In this document: positions 16,238 to 24,356 of the stretch, piece after piece | Position numbering within the stretch: position 1 is the stretch's first letter | Layout: every line of letters starts with the position of its first letter | NCBI GenBank assembly: GCA_965227535.1 | Contig: OZ245761.1 | Coordinates: forward strand, 1,922,001 to 1,986,000 | Source: SZUA-430 sp965227535 | Lineage (GTDB): Bacteria > Pseudomonadota > Alphaproteobacteria > Micropepsales > Micropepsaceae | Direction: 5' to 3' | Length of the DNA stretch: 64,000 nt | Notes under the pieces: generated by a model | The model's input: the letters and a program-made list of their open reading frames with translations, nothing else | Told to the model about the DNA's origin: nothing | Databases searched by the model: none | Position numbers and translations under genes: made by a program

Positions 16238-17725
16238 TTAGGGCCGCCCGCCCTGCTCCCGCCGCAGCGCAAAGAACTCGCGCCGCGTTTTCGGTCCGTA
16301 GGTCACGAAGCTTGGGTCGCGCCGCTCTTCGAGATAGGCCTGCTTCTCCAGCGCAAGACCGTCGCTCGCCGCACGTTTGCGCTGCGTGGGCACATCGACG
16401 CCATAGATCTTCGACGCGTTGAACCCGAAGATCTTGGCTTTCAGCTCCTTCGTCAATTTCGGATAGCCGTGCTTCTGCTGAAGCTCGTCGGAAATTTGGA
16501 ATGCACGAAACGCCTGAATCTGATCTTGGGGCGAGCCGTACCAAATACAGTCCGTCCCCCACATCACATTGTTCTCGCCGACATATTTCAGCAGCTTGCC
16601 CCACACATGCGCGCCCTGCGCCGGATCGCGTGTCATCAAGATGCGCCACGTCGATCCCAACTCCGCATAGACGTTGGCGTTCGGCTTCACCCCATTGTCG
16701 ACCAGCGACTTCACCAGAGCATCGACGCCGGCTTTCGCGTTCGCCGGATCGAACGCCCCCTCCGGCCGCGCGGCGTCATAGCCCGAGTGATAGATCATGA
16801 AGATCATGTCGGGATAACGCTTCGCCACGACGCCGATATCGCGGCACGTCGAGTGCTCGTAAGACTTCTGCCCGAACGGCAAACCCTTGTGCACGCAAAC
16901 GATCTTGATGCCCAGCGCCCGCGCCTTCTCGATAAACGGAATCCCATGCTTCTCGTCGTCGAGATAATACCCGCCTGACTCGCCTGGCCCCCATTGCGTG
17001 TAGCTCTTCCAAGCAATCACGCCCCACTTGTTCTTCAACTCCTCCATCCGCTCCATGTCGCCCGGCAGGTTCGGATTGACCTTCCCGTGCAGGAACAACC
17101 GCTGCCCGTTGCCCAGCTTCTCGACCAAGGCCCGCGTCGCATCCGCCTCCTCGATCGTCAGCGGTGCATCTTCGAACGTCGACGGCACCATCGACATCAC
17201 CGCGACCTGCGTGTCCGAGTCCATGAACACGTCTTTGATGTAATTCTCCCCGTTGAAGCAGTTCACATAATTGTATTCGCCCTTCCCGATCTCATGCGTG
17301 CACGCCGAGTTCGGAAAATTCTTCAACCCTTTCATCCAGCCGGAATTCGGATTGCGCCACCGCCCCAACGCATTCACGTGATGGTTCTGAACGTCGAAGA
17401 TGAACTCCTGTCCCTCAAGCGTCGCCGCTGCGACGTCCTGATCGACGCCCGCAACCTTGGGCAGATCGAAATACCCGCCGACGCGCCCTTGCGCCGCATG
17501 CGCTTCGTTCATCGCCAGCAACGCCGTCGCCGCACCGCATGTCGAAACGAGAAAATCGCGCCGCCCCACCCCACGCCGCCGCGCGTTGTCGCTGACGCAC
17601 GCATGCGCATGCGCGATCGCCGCTTCGTGATAGGGCTCAAGCGGCATCGGCACGAACTCGCCGTTCGACGTCGTGTCCACTTTGAACGGAAGGCGCAGGC
17701 CGTCGGGATCGTGGCGGTAATGCAT
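16238..17725 (-). CDS. Amidohydrolase-family protein with Tat signal
   Basis: 495 residues after an AGGAGA ribosome site. A twin-arginine motif RRDFLVSTCGAATALL starts at residue 55, so about 50 residues precede it, an unusually long n-region that I believe is shared by this subfamily. The catalytic part is an amidohydrolase_2-type barrel: IFDVQNHHVN near 110, IVCVHKGLPFG, MIFMIYHSGYDA, and MWGTDCIWYGSPQ holding the late metal-binding Asp. The enzyme would be folded, metal-loaded and exported to the periplasm. The substrate is unknown; relatives are decarboxylases or lactonases. Confidence 0.85.
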   Translation of the reverse strand: MHYRHDPDGLRLPFKVDTTSNGEFVPMPLEPYHEAAIAHAHACVSDNARRRGVGRRDFLVSTCGAATALLAMNEAHAAQGRVGGYFDLPKVAGVDQDVAAATLEGQEFIFDVQNHHVNALGRWRNPNSGWMKGLKNFPNSACTHEIGKGEYNYVNCFNGENYIKDVFMDSDTQVAVMSMVPSTFEDAPLTIEEADATRALVEKLGNGQRLFLHGKVNPNLPGDMERMEELKNKWGVIAWKSYTQWGPGESGGYYLDDEKHGIPFIEKARALGIKIVCVHKGLPFGQKSYEHSTCRDIGVVAKRYPDMIFMIYHSGYDAARPEGAFDPANAKAGVDALVKSLVDNGVKPNANVYAELGSTWRILMTRDPAQGAHVWGKLLKYVGENNVMWGTDCIWYGSPQDQIQAFRAFQISDELQQKHGYPKLTKELKAKIFGFNASKIYGVDVPTQRKRAASDGLALEKQAYLEERRDPSFVTYGPKTRREFFALRREQGGRP

Positions 17726-17867
17726 GGCGTTCTCTCCTCGTCGATATTTTCGAAAAGCCTACACGAAGGGCCCGCAAAAGCGACCGCCCCATTACCTTCC
17801 GCATAATCGACAACATCGCAAACCCCGCCAAAATGACGGCCATCGCGTTCAAAAGATGGAGAGTGCC

Positions 17868-18266
17868 ATGTCCCTTCTCAGTTCCCCGAACCTGCTGCGC
17901 TACGCTTTGATCGGCGATGCGGTGGCTAGCGGCGCGACCGGTCTCTTGATGATCGCCGGCGCCGGCTTCCTGTCCGGTCTTCTGGGCCTACCCGAACAGT
18001 TGCTGATGGTGTCTGGCGCCATTTTGATGCCCTTCACGGCGATGGTCGCCTATCTGGCAACGCGCGAGCAGCCCAGCGAAGGCAGTGTGTGGGCCGTCAT
18101 CCTGATCAACATCGCCTGGGTCGCGGCCAGCGCGTTCGTGATCTTCGGCGGCGTCGTCGCGCCGACGATGCTCGGCTACGCCTTTATCGCCGCCCAAGGG
18201 ATCGTGGTCTTCGCCTTTGCCGATTTCCAATTCTTCGGTCTGCGCAACGCGAACGCAACGGCGTAA
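17868..18266 (+). CDS. Small integral membrane protein, unknown function
   Basis: 132 residues from ATG 17868 (GGAGAG upstream; ATG 17856 also possible). Four hydrophobic segments: about 14-35, 40-62, 74-97 and 102-122. No catalytic motif is visible. It resembles small four-helix proteins seen in many proteobacteria but I cannot name it. Divergent from the amidohydrolase gene, ending at a hairpin shared with the PAS_5 gene. Confidence 0.75.
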   Translation: MSLLSSPNLLRYALIGDAVASGATGLLMIAGAGFLSGLLGLPEQLLMVSGAILMPFTAMVAYLATREQPSEGSVWAVILINIAWVAASAFVIFGGVVAPTMLGYAFIAAQGIVVFAFADFQFFGLRNANATA

Positions 18267-18273
18267 CGCATAA

Positions 18274-18300
18274 GGCGGCGCGTTAGTGCAGCGCGCCGCC
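18274..18300. terminator. GC hairpin between convergent genes
   Basis: GGCGGCGCG / CGCGCCGCC, a nine-bp stem with a nine-base loop, begins 7 bases after the membrane-protein stop. It includes the stop codon of the convergent PAS_5 gene. Probably a bidirectional terminator without a T-run. Confidence 0.6.
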
Positions 18301-18870
18301 GCCCTTCAACTCAAGCCACGTCCATTCGGTCGCGTGCCGAACTTGCGCGATCTGCGGCACCGGGTCGATGTCGATATGCGCCATGGTGATCAAGAGCCCG
18401 CGTTTGCGCTCGTCATCCAACAGCGGAAAGCCGGTGTACTCCGCCTCGACGGTCGTTCCGCTCTTGGTCAGTCCCGGTGTGATCTGCCACAAGCCGCAGG
18501 GCCGAGACAGCATGACGAACGCGCTGTCGAACGCTTCGCCTTTGATCGCAGGATCCACAAACTCGAGATAATCGGCGCCGACGAGATCGCGCCCGAGCAT
18601 CTGGCAAACACCCGCGCCCGCGCGCACGAACTTGACGGTGAATGCGCCTTGATCCGGCTCGATCACGGAGATCCAAGGCGCCAGATCGCCCAACGCCGTA
18701 AAGTCGATCGCTTGCAGCCGCGCAACGCCGCGCGGCGTCGCCGCTCGACGAACAATAGCTTCGAATATAAGGCTTTGGGCTGACCGCGACCTCACGCGTC
18801 CTTCTCCGCATTCAGCTTGTGGAATTATGTTCGACTTTGCCGAAATTGGCAGACGCACAATGTCGCACAC
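18283..18870 (-). CDS. PAS_5-type PAS-domain protein
   Basis: 195 residues if GTG 18870 is the start; no clear ribosome site supports it. The central part (ISVIEPDQGAFTVKFVRAGAGVCQMLGRDLVGADYLEFVDP) is the PAS_5 fold seen in many alphaproteobacterial single-domain proteins, with the later E-x-x-x-FPLLDDERKRGLLITM strand pair. No kinase or DNA-binding domain follows, so it is a stand-alone sensor or adaptor of unknown partner. Cytoplasmic. Confidence 0.8.
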   Translation of the reverse strand: MCDIVRLPISAKSNIIPQAECGEGRVRSRSAQSLIFEAIVRRAATPRGVARLQAIDFTALGDLAPWISVIEPDQGAFTVKFVRAGAGVCQMLGRDLVGADYLEFVDPAIKGEAFDSAFVMLSRPCGLWQITPGLTKSGTTVEAEYTGFPLLDDERKRGLLITMAHIDIDPVPQIAQVRHATEWTWLELKGGGALH

Positions 18871-18924
18871 GTTATATTTAGTGCATCTATGTCATTGTGA
18901 TGACGATCGCGAGCTTCGCAAGAA

Positions 18925-19425
18925 ATGGCCGAACCAAAAACAAAAGCGACCAAAGACAGCGTCACGGATTTCGTGAAGAAAATCCCCGACCCGCAAAAAC
19001 GCGCCGACACACAAGCCGTGATCGCGCTGATGAAAGACGCGACGAAGCTCGACCCGGTCATGTGGGGCACAAGCATCATCGGTTTCGGCACATATACGTA
19101 CACCTATGCCAGCGGCGGCACTGGCGATTGGCCGATCATCGGTCTGTCGCCGCGCAAGCAGAACCTGACGCTCTACATCATGCCGGGCTTCGACGACGGC
19201 GCAGCCCTGCTGAAGAAACTGGGCCCGCACTCGATCGGTAAATCGTGCTTGTACATCAAGCGGTTGTCCGACATCGATTTACCGACGCTAAAAAAAATCA
19301 TCGTTGGTTCGATCGTCAAAATGAAGAAAACTCACGCCGGCATCACCTCATCCGCACCCGGCCGCGCCGCCACAAAAGCAGGCAAAGCCTCACAGCGCTC
19401 CGCCAAAGCCGCGAGCCGCGGATAG
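18925..19425 (+). CDS. DUF1801 (YdhG-like) domain protein
   Basis: 166 residues. Residues 1-135 match DUF1801: T-x-x-FVKKIPDPQKRADTQ, MWGTSIIGFG, WPIIGLSPRKQNLTLYIMPG and IKRLSDIDLPTLKKII. The function of the family is not established; structures show a small alpha/beta fold. The basic tail (AATKAGKASQRSAKAASRG) beyond about residue 136 lies antisense to the glutathione transferase gene, with which this gene overlaps by 94 bases. Confidence 0.85.
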   Translation: MAEPKTKATKDSVTDFVKKIPDPQKRADTQAVIALMKDATKLDPVMWGTSIIGFGTYTYTYASGGTGDWPIIGLSPRKQNLTLYIMPGFDDGAALLKKLGPHSIGKSCLYIKRLSDIDLPTLKKIIVGSIVKMKKTHAGITSSAPGRAATKAGKASQRSAKAASRG

Positions 19426-19961
19426 TCGCGCGCGACATCAATCTCGCTCAAACGCAATTTGATGTAACCGACCAGCGCCGCCGCCGTCAGATCCGCCTGC
19501 GTGAAGCGGCCAAGCGCAAGCCAGTCGCCGGTAAGCCGGTCTTCCAGATAGGCCAGGCCGCCGCGCATTTGATCGCGGCACCGCGCCAGCCACTCTTCGT
19601 TGACCGCGCCCGCAGTATGAAAATGCCGCTCGTAAACTTGCGCACCCGCCTTGTCGATCGCGCCATTTGCGACCGCCACCAGTTGCATGACGCGTCGCCG
19701 CTCACCGCCCGATCGGGGCATCAACGCCCGCGCAGGTCCGACGACCTCATCGAGGTGGTCCAGAATCGCCGCGCTGTCGATCAACACCTCGCCGTCGTCG
19801 AGCACCAGCGAGGGGATGCGCACCAGCGGATTGATCGCCGCCATCTGCCCGGCATCCGCAAACACCGAGATCGGATTGCGGGTAAACGCAATACCGTAAT
19901 GGTGCAGCGCGATTGCAACACGCCGCACATAAGGCGAGTCGTACTGACCGACCAGAATCAT
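19332..19961 (-). CDS. Glutathione S-transferase family protein
   Basis: 209 residues. The thioredoxin-like N-domain has SPYVRRVAIALHHYGI at 9-24 and the glutathione-binding VRIPSLVLDDGEVLIDSAAIL segment with cis-Pro and the Asp/Ser pair. The C-domain is all helical with the conserved FTQADLTAAALVGYI turn. Likely a cytoplasmic conjugating or reducing enzyme; substrate unknown. Its last 94 coding bases overlap the convergent DUF1801 gene. Confidence 0.9.
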   Translation of the reverse strand: MILVGQYDSPYVRRVAIALHHYGIAFTRNPISVFADAGQMAAINPLVRIPSLVLDDGEVLIDSAAILDHLDEVVGPARALMPRSGGERRRVMQLVAVANGAIDKAGAQVYERHFHTAGAVNEEWLARCRDQMRGGLAYLEDRLTGDWLALGRFTQADLTAAALVGYIKLRLSEIDVARDYPRLAALAERCEALPAFVAARPGADEVMPA

Positions 19962-20102
19962 GAATCAACATCCGCAGAGGGTTAGCCGCATTTCCTACGC
20001 AGGCAGTTTAACACGTCACCTGTCACGACGGTGGCAGCAGACAAATTGCCCCGCCCCCACACGCGGTATAATTGGCGAATCATTGGTTCGAGGGATCACC
20101 AA

Positions 20103-20558
20103 ATGGCGCGTTACCGTGAACGCCGCGTTCGGCTCAGTTCGTCGTCGCCCACATTCGACGTCTTCCCACTGCTCGCGCTGCCGATGCTCTACTACAATTT
20201 CATGGTCTTCTTCATCATCGGCTTGGACCCGGCTGCGGTAAACGCCTGGCTGGCCGGACCGGCATTTCAGCTCACAATGTTCTCCGGCGCCACTTGGTCG
20301 ATGACCCAAGCCGACGTCATCGTCGCCGCCGCCATGGGGCTCCTCTTCATCGAGATTTTGAAGTCCGTCGGCTCACCGATGCTCTCCTTGGTCAACCACG
20401 GCATCGCGGTGATGACGCTTCTGGTCTACGTGGTCGAGTTCATCTCGTTCCCGGGCTTCACGACCTCTGTCTTCTTTATGCTCGGCCTCATGCAACTCAT
20501 AGACGTCATCGCCGGCTACACGATCACGATTGTGTCCACCCGGGGCCTCACCCGATAG
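20103..20558 (+). CDS. Small integral membrane protein, unknown function
   Basis: 151 residues from ATG 20103 with AGGGAT upstream. After a basic Ser-rich head come about four membrane segments: 20-41, 61-84, 93-110 and 115-140. No recognised domain. It precedes the dodecin gene by 85 bases on the same strand. Confidence 0.75.
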   Translation: MARYRERRVRLSSSSPTFDVFPLLALPMLYYNFMVFFIIGLDPAAVNAWLAGPAFQLTMFSGATWSMTQADVIVAAAMGLLFIEILKSVGSPMLSLVNHGIAVMTLLVYVVEFISFPGFTTSVFFMLGLMQLIDVIAGYTITIVSTRGLTR

Positions 20559-20643
20559 AGCCGCCGACAGCGCCGGCAAAACCTGCGTATGATCTTCCAC
20601 GCCGTCGGCCGCTCAAGGCCGCCGGCCATAAGGAGGAAGGTCC

Positions 20644-20868
20644 ATGGCGAAGAAGTCAGCCGACACGGGTACCTATCGCGTCACTGAAATCATCGGCACC
20701 AGCAAGACCTCGTGGGAGGACGCGGCGAAGTCCGCCGTCGAAACGGCAGCCCAGTCGCTGCACGATCTACGCATCGCCGAAATCACCAAGCTCGACATGC
20801 GCATCGACGACGGCAAGGTCGTCCAATACCGCGCCCGCGTATCCCTGTCGTTCAAGTACGCGCCTTAA
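20644..20868 (+). CDS. Dodecin
   Basis: 74 residues after a near-perfect AAGGAGG site. The pattern TYRVTEIIGTSKTSWEDAAK and VVQYRARVSLSFKY is diagnostic of dodecins, which form a hollow dodecamer binding flavin (or CoA) and act as flavin storage or protective proteins. Length is normal for the family. It converges with trpS, the stops being only three bases apart. Confidence 0.95.
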   Translation: MAKKSADTGTYRVTEIIGTSKTSWEDAAKSAVETAAQSLHDLRIAEITKLDMRIDDGKVVQYRARVSLSFKYAP

Positions 20869-20871
20869 GCG

Positions 20872-21927
20872 CTACCAAGTCGCAGCGAGCCGCTTCCGCG
20901 CGTCGGAACGCGGCTCGATGCTTTGCAGACCAAACGCCCGCCGCACTTCACCCAACGTCCGCGCGGCCGTCTCGCGGGCCAGCAGCGTGCCCTCCGCAAC
21001 GAACCGCATCACCAGCGCCGGATCGCGCGCGTAACGCGCGCGCCGCTCGCGAATGGGCTGAAGCAACGCCTGCAGCACATCGTTGAGCCGCCTCTTCACG
21101 GCGCTGTCGCCAAGGCCGCCGCGCCGATACTGCTCCGCCAACGCCGCGACGCCCGCACGATCCGGATCGAACGCCTCAAGATACGCGAACACCACGTTCC
21201 CGTCCGTTTGCCCGGGATCCGACACGCGCAGATGCGCAGGATCGGTGAACATCATCTGCACCGCACGCGTCACCTCGTCGGCCGAGGCCGACAAGCTGAT
21301 CGCATTGCCCAGCGACTTCGACGCCTTCGCCTTGCCGTCGATGCCGGGCAAGCGCGGGGTGGTCGACAGCAATGCTTTCGCTTCCGGCAATACGTCGCGC
21401 CCGGCAAGCCGGTTGATCCGCATCGCAATCTCGTTCGTCTGTTCGATCATCGGCAACTGGTCATCGCCGACCGGGACCAGCGTCGCTTTGAACGCCGTGA
21501 TGTCCGCGGCCTGCGACACCGGATAGCAAAGGAATCCCGCCGGAATATCGCGCGCAAACCCGCGCTGCTGAATCTCCGCCTTCACGGTCGGATTGCGCTC
21601 CAACCGCGCCACGGTGACGAGGTTGAGATAGTGCACCGTCAACTCAGCCAACTCCGGCACTCCGGATTGCAGCACAAACGGCGAGCGTTCGGGATCAAGC
21701 CCGACCGCCAGATAGTCGAACGCCACCTCAAGCACATTGCGCGCCACACGCCCGGGATCACTCACGTTATCCGTCAGCGCCTGCAAATCGGCGAGCAAGA
21801 TGAGCTGCCGCCGGCAGTTCCCCTGCAACGCCAACCGGTTCACCAGCGACCCGGCATAGTGCCCAAGGTGCAGCGGCCCCGTCGGCCGGTCGCCGGTCAG
21901 AATAATGTCGTTCGAATAGTCGCCCAT
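20872..21927 (-). CDS. trpS: Tryptophan-tRNA ligase
   Basis: 351 residues. The class I signatures are TGPLHLGHY (16-24, HIGH motif) and KASKSLGN (201-208, KMSKS variant with Ala for Met). VPVGDDQLPMIEQTNEIA is the conserved TrpRS motif with the GxDQ signature. The enzyme charges tRNA-Trp with tryptophan in the cytoplasm. A good AAGGAGATGG site precedes the ATG. Upstream lies a short leader peptide with two Trp codons and a terminator (21978-22083), implying that expression responds to charged tRNA-Trp. Whether the genome has a second TrpRS cannot be seen. Confidence 0.96.
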   Translation of the reverse strand: MGDYSNDIILTGDRPTGPLHLGHYAGSLVNRLALQGNCRRQLILLADLQALTDNVSDPGRVARNVLEVAFDYLAVGLDPERSPFVLQSGVPELAELTVHYLNLVTVARLERNPTVKAEIQQRGFARDIPAGFLCYPVSQAADITAFKATLVPVGDDQLPMIEQTNEIAMRINRLAGRDVLPEAKALLSTTPRLPGIDGKAKASKSLGNAISLSASADEVTRAVQMMFTDPAHLRVSDPGQTDGNVVFAYLEAFDPDRAGVAALAEQYRRGGLGDSAVKRRLNDVLQALLQPIRERRARYARDPALVMRFVAEGTLLARETAARTLGEVRRAFGLQSIEPRSDARKRLAATW

Positions 21928-21977
21928 GGGTCCATCTCCTTCGTTGTCGAAGGACGCCCGGCACGGAAAACGACAAG

Positions 21978-22007
21978 AAAAAAGGCCGCATCCGAACCGG
22001 AGCGACC
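21978..22007 (-). terminator. Intrinsic terminator in the trpS leader
   Basis: On the minus strand GGTCGCTCCG / CGGA-T-GCGGCC folds into a ten-bp stem with one G-U pair, one bulged T and a three-base loop, followed directly by six Ts. It lies between the leader peptide and trpS, 51 bases before the trpS ATG, where an attenuator terminator belongs. Confidence 0.85.
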
Positions 22008-22035
22008 TCGCGTAGAAAAAACGCGCGCCACCCGC

Positions 22036-22083
22036 CTAAGCGGGCCACCAAAACTGTACAGATGTGCAGATGCGCGTCGTCAT
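22036..22083 (-). CDS. trpS leader peptide (15 residues, tandem Trp)
   Basis: ATG at 22083 reads MTTRICTSVQFWWPA then TAG. Two adjacent TGG codons (residues 12-13) sit just before the stop and the first RNA hairpin. An AGGACGAAGG ribosome site precedes the ATG. The peptide itself is expected to have no function; its translation would sense charged tRNA-Trp. Confidence 0.75.
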   Translation of the reverse strand: MTTRICTSVQFWWPA

Positions 22084-22132
22084 GCCTTCGTCCTACACGA
22101 GCGCCGGGCAGCCGCGCAACCCCGCAACGGGC

Positions 22133-22810
22133 TTAACGATCCGCGATCAGGCGCTGATAGACGACAGTGTCGCCAATGGGCCTCACCCCGACATACCCGG
22201 CGTCGATCACCGTCTCGTGCCGCTTCGCATCGGCGAATGGCACGAGCACGTGGTCGTTCGGATCGGTCTGCAGAGCGCCCGCCTCGAACCCTTTGAGCAA
22301 TCCGATGATGGGATACCCGGGATCGAAGCGAATGCCGACGATCACCATCCCCTTCGCCATCAAATTCGTCCAGCTCACCACGTTGTCGAGATGAACGCCG
22401 GAGCAAACCCACTTCATCTGCGCGCGCTCCGCATGTTCGATACGCGCGTCCAGCAGCATCCGCTGATAGCCGCGTCCGCGCGCCGACCGCCGCACCATCG
22501 TGTTTTCCAGAAACGCGGCGCGGTGCTGCCAGTCTTTCGCCGGCACGCGTGGAAACGGCGTCAGCCCCGCATTCGCGTGATCCTCGCTCGGCAGCCGCAG
22601 CAGCGACACCGCAGACAATCCCGCCTCGTCGACCACGCCATAGGCGGCGCCCAGCGATCCGTCGAGATACCCATGCACCTCGCCGTCGTCCTTCCGGCGG
22701 ATGAAACCTTCCGGCGCCAGCGCGGCAACGCTGCCTTCCAGATCGAACACATCGAGCATGTCCGGCATGGCGAGCTGTCGAACAACGGGCACGTGCACGG
22801 CCATATTCAT
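22133..22810 (-). CDS. GNAT-fold acetyltransferase-like protein
   Basis: 225 residues (ATG 22810, GAGGTC upstream). ENTMVRRSARGRGYQRMLLDARIEHA matches the acetyl-CoA-binding motif A (R-G-x-G), with W-T-N-L-M-AKGM further on. The rest is divergent and the substrate is not evident. It ends 49 bases before the trpS leader ATG on the same strand; an inverted CCCG/CGGG pair lies between. Confidence 0.75.
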   Translation of the reverse strand: MNMAVHVPVVRQLAMPDMLDVFDLEGSVAALAPEGFIRRKDDGEVHGYLDGSLGAAYGVVDEAGLSAVSLLRLPSEDHANAGLTPFPRVPAKDWQHRAAFLENTMVRRSARGRGYQRMLLDARIEHAERAQMKWVCSGVHLDNVVSWTNLMAKGMVIVGIRFDPGYPIIGLLKGFEAGALQTDPNDHVLVPFADAKRHETVIDAGYVGVRPIGDTVVYQRLIADR

Positions 22811-22933
22811 CGGGGGACCTCAAAGCGAACGAGCGGGGAGGTCACATCTGGGGTGTCACGACAGCGCTATGCCAGTTAGCTCGTCACACTCGCGCCGCTT
22901 TTGCGCATCAAGCGCCGCACAAATTTCTGTGAG

Positions 22934-24160
22934 TCAGCGCGGCGGCCCTTCAATAAATAGCACAGCCATATCGCTCGCCGCATCGAACATGCCGCGCGCC
23001 GACGGCTGTGTCGTAGCGTTCGCCGACAGCGCAACAACCACACCGCTATCGGGGAAAAGGATGAGCATCGCTTGCGACCCCACGGCGACGCCACCGTGAT
23101 GAATCGCACGCCAGCTCTTACCCGGATACGCAGGGTCCTTCAGCACATCCACGCGAAACCCAAGGCCATAGTCCTGCGGATTCACAGCCCCACTGCGCAA
23201 TTTGCGCGGCGTGGACATCGCCGCAAAGCTCTCCGCCGACACGACCTTGCCTTCCAGCATCGCCGCGCCGAACACAGCCAGGTCATGCGGTGTGGAGCGA
23301 AAACCGCCGCCCGCCCACTTGTTGCTGACGTCCACTTCCGGCGCCGCGATCACATGACCGTCCCGCGCAATGTTCTGATAGTCGCTCGCGCGCTCCGCGA
23401 CGGGCTTCAGCTTGTCGTCGCCTTGCGTCGCCGTCATGCCGAGCGGCCCGAACACTTCAGCCTGCATCATGTCAAGAAACGGCACACCCGCCGCCGACTC
23501 CGCCGCCGCACTCGCCAACGTGTACCCATACGTGCTGTACGAAAACGACGTGTCCGGCTCGAACAGCAAAGGATCGTCCTGAAATACGACGAGACTGTCG
23601 CGCACGTTCGCATACCGCACATTCGATCCGAAGTCGGAGAACGTCGGCGGCGACAGCTCAAACCGATAATGACGAATGCCCGCTTGATGCGACAGCAACT
23701 GCCGCATCGTGATCGCATTAGGCTTCACCGGAAACGACGGCACATACGCGCGCACGTCGACATCCAACGCCAACACGCCGCGATCGACCAACCGCATCAC
23801 GCCCGCCGCCGTCAGCGACTTCGACACACTACCGATCGCATAGGGCGTCGTGATCGTCGCCCGCCGCTTCGCAGCGAGATCCGCATAACCTTGCGCTTCC
23901 TGCCAAACAACTTTGCCGCCGACCGCAACAGCCACCGACACCGACGGGTAACCGATCTCGCGCCGCAACTGCGTCAGCCGCGCGCGCGCCGCCGCCAGCG
24001 CCCGCAAATCGACGCTGGGATCGGTCTGCGTATCGGCAACGGTGTCGGTCTCAAGCGCCGGAATAGCTTCGCGAACGGATAAATAGAATCCGGCAAGCCC
24101 ACCCACCGCTAAAACCAACAGCAGCAAGATGACGCCGACAGTCCTCAGCACAAACCGCAT
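22934..24160 (-). CDS. Serine hydrolase of the beta-lactamase (class C/PBP4*) family
   Basis: 408 residues from ATG 24160 (GAGGGGGG upstream). An N-terminal membrane anchor or uncleaved signal (about 5-28) directs it to the periplasm. Catalytic residues: SVSK (Ser111, Lys114), the second motif in FSYSTYGY (Tyr208 or Tyr211) and a late HHGG. These proteins hydrolyse esters, D-amino peptides or beta-lactams; sequence alone does not choose. Divergent from the first YbjN-like gene. Confidence 0.88.
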   Translation of the reverse strand: MRFVLRTVGVILLLLVLAVGGLAGFYLSVREAIPALETDTVADTQTDPSVDLRALAAARARLTQLRREIGYPSVSVAVAVGGKVVWQEAQGYADLAAKRRATITTPYAIGSVSKSLTAAGVMRLVDRGVLALDVDVRAYVPSFPVKPNAITMRQLLSHQAGIRHYRFELSPPTFSDFGSNVRYANVRDSLVVFQDDPLLFEPDTSFSYSTYGYTLASAAAESAAGVPFLDMMQAEVFGPLGMTATQGDDKLKPVAERASDYQNIARDGHVIAAPEVDVSNKWAGGGFRSTPHDLAVFGAAMLEGKVVSAESFAAMSTPRKLRSGAVNPQDYGLGFRVDVLKDPAYPGKSWRAIHHGGVAVGSQAMLILFPDSGVVVALSANATTQPSARGMFDAASDMAVLFIEGPPR

Positions 24161-24356
24161 CGCACCCCCCTCAAATCCAAGCGACGCTCTACCAGCACCT
24201 GCGCACAAGGCAAGACGATGGCGGGACTTTAACCCTCTTCGCTTTGGCGCAAGCGAGGCGCGGCAAAGTCACAGTCGCGTTCGGGCGTAACGGCACCGTC
24301 TCGACAGCGCCATGCCATTCGCTTTAGTACATGGGAGAAAACCAGGGGAATTTTAC

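Larger units (their letters stand above)
21978..22083 (-). promoter_or_regulatory. Candidate tryptophan attenuator of trpS
   Basis: The region contains, in transcription order, a leader peptide with adjacent Trp codons (22036-22083), a CCCGC/GCGGG hairpin overlapping the leader stop (22031-22044), a CGCGT/ACGCG pairing, and an intrinsic terminator with T6. This is the classic layout of ribosome-mediated attenuation: stalling at Trp codons when charged tRNA-Trp is scarce would change the fold and let transcription enter trpS. I could not fold the RNA, so the exact antiterminator is unproven. Confidence 0.78.

Noticed and set aside
20085..20100. GGTTCGAGGGATC as a possible tRNA T-arm
   Set aside because: No acceptor, D or anticodon stem can be built around it. 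No tRNA was found anywhere in the window.
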